DNA of 64,000 nucleotides from Lysobacter sp. M2-1 (GTDB lineage Bacteria; Pseudomonadota; Gammaproteobacteria; Xanthomonadales; Xanthomonadaceae): assembly GCF_022662495.1 (NCBI RefSeq), contig NZ_JAKPBU010000001.1, forward strand, positions 620,001 to 684,000, read 5' to 3'. Made by a program: the position numbers and the translations under genes. Numbering within the stretch: position 1 is the stretch's first letter; every line of letters starts with the position of its first letter. Below the pieces are notes generated by a model that saw only the letters and a list, made by a program, of their open reading frames with translations, was not told the origin of the DNA and did not search any database. This document shows, piece by piece, positions 17,298 to 23,818 of this stretch.

Positions 17298-17912
17298 GTG
17301 AAATCGTACAGCCTCCCGGAAAAGCCACAGCGAGGACAAAGGGGACGCAAGCGCATGTTGCGGCCCGCCATCCTGACTGCGGCGATGGGATTGTTCGCCC
17401 AACGCGGGTTCGAGCAGCCCACCATGGACGAAGTGGCCGAGGCGGCGGGGGTGCGGAAGGCCACGCTTTATTCGTACTTCGACGGAAGGGCCTCATTGAT
17501 CGATGCGGTGATCGACAGCTGCCTGCTCGATCTGCCCGCACTGCGCTCCACAAATGGGGCTCTCCCGCTGCGCCGACAGCTCTTCGACGTCAGTCTTCAA
17601 CTGCAGGACCTGGCGGCGCATCCGGCAGCCGTTTCATTGATCCTTGCAGGGCAGCGGTTGTCCGCGGAGCAACAGGCCGCGTGGCGGAGGCGGTATGAAG
17701 AGTTCGAACGTTTCCTTTCCGGACTCCTAGAACGTCATCGCTGCTGCGAACAGCCTAGGCAAGTAGCACAAGCGTTCCTGCTTCTGGTGATCGGCGATCT
17801 GCGCCCGAGATCTGCGGCCCAGCGTACCGTCGTCGACACGCCAAGAGTCGCGCAGGCGGTAGACCTTCTTTTGCGTGCCTATCCTCAGCGATGGAGTTCA
17901 GGGGACTGCTGA
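17298..17912 (+). CDS. TetR family transcriptional regulator (second, divergent)
   Basis: Up to 204 residues from GTG 17298; an ATG at 17355 would give 185 residues and still keep the DNA-binding domain (LRPAILTAAMGLFAQRGFEQPTMDEVAEAAGVRKATLYSYFDGRASLI). The GTG lies inside a palindrome with no Shine-Dalgarno, so the transcript would be leaderless, and the shorter form has GGGGA upstream; I cannot decide. C-terminal domain is of the TetR_C_7/AefR-like kind with SLILAGQRLSAEQQAAWRRRYEEFERFLSGLLER. Two repressors around one operator is unusual and suggests layered control of the pump. Confidence 0.88.
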   Translation: MKSYSLPEKPQRGQRGRKRMLRPAILTAAMGLFAQRGFEQPTMDEVAEAAGVRKATLYSYFDGRASLIDAVIDSCLLDLPALRSTNGALPLRRQLFDVSLQLQDLAAHPAAVSLILAGQRLSAEQQAAWRRRYEEFERFLSGLLERHRCCEQPRQVAQAFLLLVIGDLRPRSAAQRTVVDTPRVAQAVDLLLRAYPQRWSSGDC

Positions 17913-17961
17913 TTCATGTAATACACGCAAACTCGCTCAAGCAGCTCTCGCGATCGTCACT

Positions 17962-17984
17962 GTTGTGATGGTCGAGCAAATGCT
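17962..17984 (+). repeat. 23-bp repeat, left copy
   Basis: This 23-base stretch matches 20541-20563 at 21 of 23 positions. In one frame both copies encode A-A-L-x-V/I-x-V-V-M-x-D/E-Q-M-L, like the end of a signal peptide. The two copies bracket the two-gene segment 18027-20266. Confidence 0.7.
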
Positions 17985-17990
17985 TCCACC

Positions 17991-18014
17991 GGAAATGTCC
18001 CTGACACCATTTTT
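17991..18014. repeat. Transposon-associated-looking motif, left flank
   Basis: The strand facing the membrane gene reads AAAAATGGTGTCAGGGACAT, then TTCC. I recall very similar 'GGTGTCAGGGACATTTCC' strings flanking Y1/REP-associated transposase genes in many proteobacteria; no transposase is present here, so this is a remnant at best. A different motif of the same style ends the other gene of the segment at 20265-20299. Confidence 0.4.
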
Positions 18015-18026
18015 CGTCGAAACTTC

Positions 18027-18752
18027 CTATGAACCGAACATCGAGTGCGCCAGCCGCGCCACCTGCTCCCCGATCGGGAAATACCACTCGCTGCGTCCGA
18101 TCATGATTCGCAGCGGCCACGACGCGATGATCACGAGGCCGCCAATCACATAGGCGGGATGCACGACTCGGTGCCTGCGCCAGTCGTGTACGAGGCAGGC
18201 GGCGACGAACAGCGCCGCGCACAACGGGATCAGAAGGTCACGATGCGGCTGCATGTCGAGCAGCCGCAGAATGCGCGCCGTAGCCGGGCTGATCGACGCG
18301 ATGAAGCCCAGGATCATGAATCTCCGATGCAGTCCCGGCCGACGGCGCCAGGCGATGCCGAGCGCGATGAATACTGCGAACAGCCCGATCGAGGTGAACC
18401 CGACGATGGAGAACTGCGGCGGTGCCACCCCCGAGGGGCTGACATGGTTCGAGATGGCAGTCTGGAAGACCGACAGTACGCCCACCGCTACGACGATGCC
18501 GGCAAAGATCGCGCTCGCGATCCCAAGCTTGCGGTGCAGGTCGACGCGATGGGCGGCGACCAGACCCACCTGCGCGAGGAAGAGTGCCATCCAGACGGTG
18601 AACACGACGGCGTGCACATGCAGCAACGTCGTGAGCGGCGGCGGAGCGGTCAGGATGCGCAGGTAGTAGCTTGGAGCAAAGCCCACGACGACGAAGACCA
18701 CGAGTGCCAGCGCGATCAGCAGATAGAACCGGAGACTCAGGACGGCGGCCAT
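18027..18752 (-). CDS. Membrane protein, cytochrome b561/DUF2306-like
   Basis: 241 residues with about six membrane segments. Conserved-looking histidines occur in TM2 and the following loop (LHVHAVVF, AAHRVDLHRKLG), as in small haem- or quinone-associated membrane proteins (b561 type or DUF2306). It is divergent from the winged-helix regulator at 18857, sharing a 104-base promoter region, so that regulator may control it. Function unknown. The pair is bracketed by repeats (see findings). Confidence 0.75.
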   Translation of the reverse strand: MAAVLSLRFYLLIALALVVFVVVGFAPSYYLRILTAPPPLTTLLHVHAVVFTVWMALFLAQVGLVAAHRVDLHRKLGIASAIFAGIVVAVGVLSVFQTAISNHVSPSGVAPPQFSIVGFTSIGLFAVFIALGIAWRRRPGLHRRFMILGFIASISPATARILRLLDMQPHRDLLIPLCAALFVAACLVHDWRRHRVVHPAYVIGGLVIIASWPLRIMIGRSEWYFPIGEQVARLAHSMFGS

Positions 18753-18856
18753 AGAGGAACTCCTCTTGGAATGGACACCTTCACATTGGCCTTTCGGAAC
18801 ACCTTTAAGCCATTAACCGGCCCTTGGATCGCCCTTACTTCTTTATTATTCGGTCC

Positions 18857-20266
18857 GTGGAACAGCGAGCCCTGCAATTCGACGGCTGGACGGTGGATCG
18901 CGTCTCGGGCGAGATCTCGCGCGACGGGCGCATGACCCGGCTGCCACAGCAGCCCCTGCGCGTCCTCATCGAACTTACCGACCGGGCGGGCGAGGTCGTG
19001 ACGCGCGAACAACTCGTCAAAGCGCTGTGGCCGCGGGGAGTCGTCGACTTCGACAACGGGCTCAATGTAGCGGTGCGCAAGTTGCGCGTCGCGCTCGACG
19101 ACGTCGGCGACACACCGCGGTACGTGGAGACTCTGCCGCGCGTGGGCTACCGCTTCATCGGAAAGCTGGCCACGGCGGTGCCGGCAGCCGCGATCGACTC
19201 GACACCGGTCCGCTCCGCGCGCGGTATGTGGCTCCTGCTGGCGTTCGCAGTCGTTGCGTTGGCTGCGGGCCTCAGTATCTTCTGGTTCAGCGAGCGCAGA
19301 GCGGGCGGAGCGCGTCACATCCCCAGCGCCCGCGCAGAGGAGCTGTACGTCGAGGGCATGCATCAACGTTCGCGACGCGACGTCGACGCGACCGCGCTCG
19401 CACTCGCCAAGCTCGAAGAGTCGATCAAGGAAGATCCGCAATACGCTGAGGCATGGGCGGGTTACAGCCGCACGCTCACGGGCGCAGTCGTGCGCCAACT
19501 GATGACGCCCGCGGACGGGCTGCCGAAGGCGCGCGCAGCGGCCGAGCGTGCCCTCAGGCTCGATCCAGGAGTTGCGGATGCGCACGTAACCTTGCTCCAC
19601 ATCCACATGGACTTCGACAAGGACTTTGCCGCGGCGACACGGGATCTGGAGAAGGGGCGGCAGCTGGGCCTCAATACCGCCAGCTTCTGGCACTACTCCG
19701 CGATGTGGCATGCCCAGCAAGGGCGGGTCGAGGAGGGGCTCGCGGACATGCGTCGCGCCCGGGCCCTGGAACCGATGACCCTGCTGCTCTCGTCCAACTA
19801 CGCGCTGATCCTGTTCAACGCGCGCCGCTACGATGAGGCGATTGCGCTACTGGCGCCGATCATTGAAGCCAACCCCGGGTTTGACACGGGTCGCAGCGTG
19901 CTCGCGCGGGCACTCACGGCCACAGGCCGTTTTGACGAAGCACTCGCGCAGCTGCAGGCACGCAAGGTCGTCGGCGCGTGGCAGGGCGATCTCGGCGTGC
20001 TCTACGCGAAGATGGGCCGGCGCGAAGATGCGCTGCGCGAGATCGCGCGGCTTGACGCGTTGCAGAGTCGCGGGTTCGGCGAGTCGTACGAACTCGCGAC
20101 AATCCGGGCGACACTTGGGGAGCTCGACCTGGGATGTGAGTCGCTGGCACGCGCGCTTACCGACGGGTCGTTCCTAGTGAACTGGATGAGGCTCGACCCG
20201 CGTATGGATCCACTGCGCGGGCGCCAGTGCTTCACGGACGTTGAGAAGAAGCTCTACGGAGAATGA
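18857..20266 (+). CDS. CadC-like winged-helix regulator with TM segment and TPR domain
   Basis: 469 residues from GTG 18857; an in-frame TTG at 18824 is possible but adds residues unlike the family. Order: OmpR/CadC-type winged helix (about 1-90, with VTREQLVKALWPRGVVDFDNGLNVAVRKLRVALDD and RYVETLPRVGYRFIG), one TM helix (about 118-140, MWLLLAFAVVALAAGLSIFWF), then a periplasmic TPR array to the end (YAEAWAGYSRTL, ASFWHYSAMWHAQQGRVEEGL and similar). It is a membrane-bound one-component regulator that should sense a periplasmic signal and control the divergent b561-like gene. Compare 53795-56137. Confidence 0.9.
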   Translation: MEQRALQFDGWTVDRVSGEISRDGRMTRLPQQPLRVLIELTDRAGEVVTREQLVKALWPRGVVDFDNGLNVAVRKLRVALDDVGDTPRYVETLPRVGYRFIGKLATAVPAAAIDSTPVRSARGMWLLLAFAVVALAAGLSIFWFSERRAGGARHIPSARAEELYVEGMHQRSRRDVDATALALAKLEESIKEDPQYAEAWAGYSRTLTGAVVRQLMTPADGLPKARAAAERALRLDPGVADAHVTLLHIHMDFDKDFAAATRDLEKGRQLGLNTASFWHYSAMWHAQQGRVEEGLADMRRARALEPMTLLLSSNYALILFNARRYDEAIALLAPIIEANPGFDTGRSVLARALTATGRFDEALAQLQARKVVGAWQGDLGVLYAKMGRREDALREIARLDALQSRGFGESYELATIRATLGELDLGCESLARALTDGSFLVNWMRLDPRMDPLRGRQCFTDVEKKLYGE

Positions 20267-20299
20267 AAAGGGGACTGGTTCAAATCCGTTTTCATTTCC
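20265..20299. repeat. Transposon-associated-looking motif, right flank
   Basis: Overlaps the stop of the winged-helix gene and contains GGGGACTGGTTCAAATCC followed by GTTTTC. From memory, near-identical strings flank IS200/REP-type transposase genes in other proteobacteria. It mirrors 17991-18014 at the other end of the two-gene segment. Confidence 0.4.
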
Positions 20300-20450
20300 C
20301 GAATAGGATTGCCACTGGACGCAGGGCTTCTCTAGGGCAATGGTGCTAGGGACACTTCTAGGAATGTTACTAGCCGGCGGCATGGACGCACTAACCACTT
20401 TCGACTCGAGGCGAAAGCCGACCTGACCGCGCAAAGTCCGTCTCGGCGTC

Positions 20451-20476
20451 GAACCGCATGGCTTCTCTCGCGACGG
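20451..20476 (+). repeat. Leader repeat, copy B
   Basis: 26 bases identical to 22217-22242. The similarity is imperfect but continuous on both sides, from about 20370 to 20520 against 22130 to 22280, covering the untranslated leader and the first 15 or so codons of the hydrolase gene. Confidence 0.85.
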
Positions 20477-20483
20477 CACGCAT

Positions 20484-20570
20484 GTGGCTTTCCGCATGAC
20501 GATGCATCTGGCCCTGCTTACAGCGGCACTGCTGGTCAAGGTTGTGATGGCCGATCAAATGCTGGGAGTT
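20484..20570 (+). pseudogene. Truncated copy of a secreted-protein start (paralogue of 22250)
   Basis: From GTG 20484 the frame encodes MAFRMTMHLALLTAALL, which aligns with MNFRTTVHLGLLAAAML of the hydrolase at 22250, including the preceding leader. After about 20 codons the similarity stops and no hydrolase domain follows; the frame runs on to 20810 over the lipoprotein gene, which is not credible as a product. The original ATG appears changed to GTG. I read it as the broken 5' end of a duplicated gene. Confidence 0.5.
20541..20563 (+). repeat. 23-bp repeat, right copy
   Basis: Partner of 17962-17984 (21 of 23 bases), in direct orientation, 2.58 kb away. It lies within the truncated copy of the hydrolase signal peptide. 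Confidence 0.7.
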
Positions 20571-20721
20571 TTCGTGGCGACTGATGGATTCAAGCCGCAA
20601 CTCCCAGTGGTTGCCACCTCTTCACAGACAAGAGACGTATTCAAACCTCAGCTGAATGCGGGCCAAGACGCCGGCAAGAATGGTCGCTATATTTCGGATT
20701 CCCCCGACGAGGAGAAGTGGC

Positions 20722-20988
20722 ATGTTTCTGACCAAGCAGCATCTGACGATGGCACGTGCGCTCGCCCTGGCGATCGCCACCCTGGGCCTTGGCGCCTGCG
20801 CCACCTATGACGACGAGTTTGCAGGGATCAACTCACGCCTCGATCAACTGGACACGCGGGTGCAGAGCGCGGCCCAGAGCGCCGAAGCCGCCAACCAGTC
20901 CGCGCAGCAGGCCAACCAGCGGCTGGATCAGATCGAGGGCCGCGTCCAGCAGCTCGAAGCGGCACCGCGCCGCGAGCCGCGCGGTTAG
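20722..20988 (+). CDS. Lpp-like alanine-zipper outer-membrane lipoprotein
   Basis: 88 residues from ATG 20722, with GGAGAAG at 20711-20717. The lipoprotein signal ends LGLGAC (Cys26). The mature part is a single heptad-repeat coiled coil rich in Ala, Gln and Asn (INSRLDQLDTRVQSAAQSAEAANQ and onward), as in Lpp/OprI-type murein lipoproteins. The final residues (EAAPRREPRG) lack the C-terminal lysine used for peptidoglycan attachment in E. coli Lpp. It should trimerise in the periplasm. Next to the L,D-transpeptidase-like gene, which would be a fitting partner if some other lysine is used. Confidence 0.85.
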   Translation: MFLTKQHLTMARALALAIATLGLGACATYDDEFAGINSRLDQLDTRVQSAAQSAEAANQSAQQANQRLDQIEGRVQQLEAAPRREPRG

Positions 20989-21025
20989 TCGCGCACAACC
21001 CGCGACGAACGCCCTGAACCGGAAT

Positions 21026-21048
21026 CCGGTGGTCTTGCTGGCCACCGG
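21026..21048. terminator. Hairpin between lipoprotein and transpeptidase genes
   Basis: Perfect 7-base stem CCGGTGG / CCACCGG with a nine-base loop, 38 bases after the lipoprotein stop. Only a weak T-rich tail follows, so it could be a poor terminator or an mRNA-stabilising hairpin. Confidence 0.4.
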
Positions 21049-21089
21049 TCTCGTATCTTCATTAGTCATTCGTTCCAAGGAACCGTCCC

Positions 21090-21821
21090 ATCCGTACGCA
21101 CACACACCCTGCGATCCGGGCCGTTAATGGTGCGCTGGCGCTGGCGCTGGCGTTCGCAAGCGTCGGCGTGGCCAGCGCCGAGGAGGCCGCCGCGCAACCG
21201 GTCGCCGCCGCCGACCAGCTTCCGCGAGGCCAGGATGTGGCGGGCACAGTGATCGAGCTCGCGGGCTGGGTTGTGGCAGCCAAGGACAACCAAGGCTATC
21301 CGTTCGCGGTCATAGACAAGGCCGCCGCACAGATCCTGGTATTCGACGGCGACGGCCGGCCTCGCGGCGCGGCCCCCGGGCTCTTTGGCTCGGCGACCGG
21401 CGACCATACGGCCCCCGGCGTCGCCGGCCTGGCGCTTCGCGAGATTCCGGGCCGGGATCGCACGACGCCTGCTGGTCGCTTTGTGGGCGGATTCGGTCCG
21501 TCGATCGACGCCGGGCGCGTGCTGTGGGTGGACTACGATTCCGCGGTCTCCATCCACCCTACCGCGACCGGCGTCCCGGCCGAGAGACGCGTCGAGCGCC
21601 TTGCATCGCCTTCGCCGGACGACAACCGCATCACCCATGGCTGCATCAACGTCTCGCCCGAGTTCTACGAGCAGATCATCCGTCCGACGTTCGAGCGGGG
21701 CGGGGTGTTCTACATCTTGCCGGAGGCGGCGCCGATAGCGGAGACCTTCCCGGAGTTCGCGCAAAGTCGCGAGACTACGCAACGCGACGACGGAGAACGC
21801 GCACAGGCCGCCCGCCACTGA
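21090..21821 (+). CDS. Secreted L,D-transpeptidase-like (YkuD) protein, apparent ATC start
   Basis: The YkuD signature HGCINV (catalytic Cys) is present with IHPTATGVPAERRVERLASP before it, and the region from about YPFAVIDKAAAQILVFD onward fits the fold. In-frame ATG, GTG or TTG starts are missing except GTG 21168, which falls inside the signal peptide. Reading from ATC 21090 gives a perfect Sec signal (RTHTPAIRAVNGALALALAFASVGVASA), and AAGGA lies eight bases before it. So either a rare ATC start or an ATG lost by point mutation. L,D-transpeptidases cross-link peptidoglycan or attach Lpp-type lipoproteins, which fits the neighbour at 20722. Confidence 0.75.
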   Translation: MRTHTHPAIRAVNGALALALAFASVGVASAEEAAAQPVAAADQLPRGQDVAGTVIELAGWVVAAKDNQGYPFAVIDKAAAQILVFDGDGRPRGAAPGLFGSATGDHTAPGVAGLALREIPGRDRTTPAGRFVGGFGPSIDAGRVLWVDYDSAVSIHPTATGVPAERRVERLASPSPDDNRITHGCINVSPEFYEQIIRPTFERGGVFYILPEAAPIAETFPEFAQSRETTQRDDGERAQAARH

Positions 21822-22060
21822 AGGGCGCGTCGGCGTGTTGCCTTGGTGTGCGAGGCAGCGCAGCGGATGACGCCGCTCGTGGCACGGCTTCTTCTGCCAG
21901 TGCCCAGCACAATGTCGTGCCTTCCATGCAGCGGGGATCCGGTCAGGCGTCGCGTCTGATCTTGGCAGCTCCTCCACGCCACCCAGGTCCAGGAGCACGC
22001 GTCCTTGACTCAGGCATCCGTCTCCTCGGCATTGCTCCGTCCAGTTTGCTCAGCGAACCG

Positions 22061-22121
22061 GTCTGACAGTTCGTTCAAGCCGCCGCCGCTTCGCGGCTCA
22101 GCTTAATTCTGGTGGTTGGTC
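22061..22121. repeat. Integron attC-like recombination site
   Basis: The segment closely matches the classic 59-base-element form: a degenerate outer box GTCTGAC, then TTCGTTCAAGC, a GC-rich stem with a TTC loop (GCCGCTTCGCGGC at 22086-22098), the returning arm AGCTTAA and an outer box GTTGGTC. TTCAAGC against GCTTAA leaves one unpaired base, the extrahelical base typical of attC. The outer boxes are degenerate (GTT present, rest weak). No integrase gene is in this window, so it is a solitary or distant-array site. It lies 129 bases before the hydrolase start. Confidence 0.65.
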
Positions 22122-22216
22122 CATGCCCGCTTGTGGCCGGCAGCGGCCATCGACGCATGACCGCTTTCGAGGCGAGGTCAGCGTCTACTTGACCGTAAAA
22201 CTCCCGTATCGGCGTT

Positions 22217-22242
22217 GAACCGCATGGCTTCTCTCGCGACGG
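22217..22242 (+). repeat. Leader repeat, copy C
   Basis: Identical to 20451-20476. Here it ends eight bases before the ATG of an intact gene, which supports copy C as the functional one. Confidence 0.85.
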
Positions 22243-22249
22243 TACGCAT

Positions 22250-23782
22250 ATGAACTTCCGCACGACGGTGCACCTGGGCCTGCTCGCAGCAGCAATGCTG
22301 TCTCCCATCGCCCATGCGCAGCCGGCGGGCAGCGAGGTTGCCGATGCGCGTCCGGCGCCGGCGGGTACGTACGCCAAAGTCGATTGCAAGTCCATCGACG
22401 TGCCGGATGCGGTAGGCGTGGAATGTGGGCGCTTGCAGGTGCCTGAGCGTCATGGCGCCAACAAGGCGGTGTCGCTGTCGCTGCCGGTGGTGGTGCTGCG
22501 CAGGAGCGGTGCCGAGCCGACCGACGATCCGATCCTTTACCTGCACGGTGGGCCGGGGATCGCCACGCTGGAGGTGGTGCCGGCGTGGCTGGAGTCGCCA
22601 ACGGTCGAGGCCCTGCGCGCAGGAAGCGACCTGGTGCTGTTCGACCAGCGCGGCTCCGGCAAGTCGACGCCGGCGATCTGTCCCGAGTTCGATGCGGCGC
22701 TCGACAAGCTGGCGGCGGAAGCGCCCGGCGCCGCGATCGAGCTGCGCCGCAAGCGCGAAGCCGCCAGCGCGTGCCGCAAGAGCATGGCCGAGCGCGGCAG
22801 GGATCCGGCGGCCTACAGTTCCACCGCCATCGCGGACGATGCCGAGGCGTTGCGCCAGGCGCTGGGCTACCGGCAATGGAACGTGCTGGCCACGTCCTTC
22901 GGTTCGCTGCCGGCCTTCGAGCTGGCACGCCGGCATCCGGCGCGGGTGCGATCGATCATCTTCAACTCGGTATTTGCGCCCAATTCGCCCAACCGCGCCG
23001 AGCAGGTCAGTGCGCTGGCAGAGGGGCTCGGGGCGCTGCAGGCACGCTGCAACCTGGATGAGACGTGCCGCGCAACCTATCCGGACATGCGCAAGGATGC
23101 GGCCACCGCCATCGCCCGCTACGACCGCAGCCCGCTGAAAACCGCCGATGGCCAGGTGAGCGGATCGACATTCCTGGGCACCGCCTGGAACCTGCTGGTG
23201 CGGGGCAGGACCGCTGCGGTGGTGCCGGAGCTGCTGAAGCGGGCGGCGGCGGGCGACGACGCGATGGTGCTGAAGGTGGCGGGGCCTTTTTCCGGCCCGC
23301 ACACGTTTGGCACCACCTCGTATGCGCAGAAATGGCTGGTGGAGTGTCATGACATCTACCCACGGCCGTCGGCCCCGGCGATCCGCAAGGCCGTGGTGGC
23401 GCATCCGGATCTGGCGCAGGACATGGAGCCGGACGAGCCGGACCAGGTCTGCGCAGCACTGCAGCCCGAGCAGGCGCCGGCCGCTTTCTTCGACGACACG
23501 CCGGTTTCGGTTCCGGCGCTGGTCTATGCCGGCGAATACGACCCGGCCACCCCGACCAGCGATGCGACCGCGGCGATGCGGATGTTGGCCAAGGCCACGC
23601 TGGTCAGCGTGGCGGGTGCGAGCCATTCGGCCATGGGCACCGACGACTGCACCCGCGGCATCGCGCTGCGTTTTCTCGACGATCCTACCGTCGACCCGGA
23701 CATCTCCTGCGTTGCCGGCATGCCGGCGCCGGTCGTGCCAGGACCGGCCGTGTTCGACGAGTTCTTCAAGGCGCTGCCGTGA
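22250..23782 (+). CDS. Secreted alpha/beta hydrolase with TAP-like C-terminal domain
   Basis: 510 residues with a signal peptide ending at about residue 24 (PIAHA). Order: oxyanion motif LHGGPG, FDQRGSGKST, nucleophile elbow ATSFGS, acid in YAGEYDPATP and His in AGASHSAMG, matching the tripeptidyl-aminopeptidase/proline-iminopeptidase-like family (S33) with a TAP-like C-terminal domain. The elbow lacks the first glycine (usual GxSxG; here Ala-Thr-Ser-Phe-Gly), which may alter activity. Expected role: periplasmic or secreted peptidase or esterase. The leader is duplicated upstream and an attC-like site precedes it, so the gene may have arrived as a cassette. Confidence 0.9.
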   Translation: MNFRTTVHLGLLAAAMLSPIAHAQPAGSEVADARPAPAGTYAKVDCKSIDVPDAVGVECGRLQVPERHGANKAVSLSLPVVVLRRSGAEPTDDPILYLHGGPGIATLEVVPAWLESPTVEALRAGSDLVLFDQRGSGKSTPAICPEFDAALDKLAAEAPGAAIELRRKREAASACRKSMAERGRDPAAYSSTAIADDAEALRQALGYRQWNVLATSFGSLPAFELARRHPARVRSIIFNSVFAPNSPNRAEQVSALAEGLGALQARCNLDETCRATYPDMRKDAATAIARYDRSPLKTADGQVSGSTFLGTAWNLLVRGRTAAVVPELLKRAAAGDDAMVLKVAGPFSGPHTFGTTSYAQKWLVECHDIYPRPSAPAIRKAVVAHPDLAQDMEPDEPDQVCAALQPEQAPAAFFDDTPVSVPALVYAGEYDPATPTSDATAAMRMLAKATLVSVAGASHSAMGTDDCTRGIALRFLDDPTVDPDISCVAGMPAPVVPGPAVFDEFFKALP

Positions 23783-23818
23783 ACTGAAGGCAAGCGTCCG
23801 CGCACTCGCGATCGGGCG

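Larger units (their letters stand above)
20267..20721. other. Gene-poor patchwork with decayed repeats
   Basis: 455 bases without a confident gene. It holds the GGGGACTGG motif, a copy of the leader and signal-peptide region of the hydrolase at 22250 (from about 20370), the right copy of the 23-base repeat, and the GGAGAAG ribosome site of the lipoprotein gene at 20711-20717. Base composition is lower in GC than the surrounding genes. This looks like a graveyard of rearranged cassette or mobile-element ends. Confidence 0.6.
21822..22249. other. Gene-poor region with attC-like site and hydrolase leader
   Basis: 428 bases. No convincing ORF. It contains an integron attC-like hairpin (22061-22121) and, from about 22130, the leader shared with 20370-20480, ending in the start region of the hydrolase gene at 22250. 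Confidence 0.6.

Noticed and set aside
20267-20720. Complete transposase gene near the transposon-like motifs
   Set aside because: No Y1 (HUH) motif or any transposase domain in the six frames.
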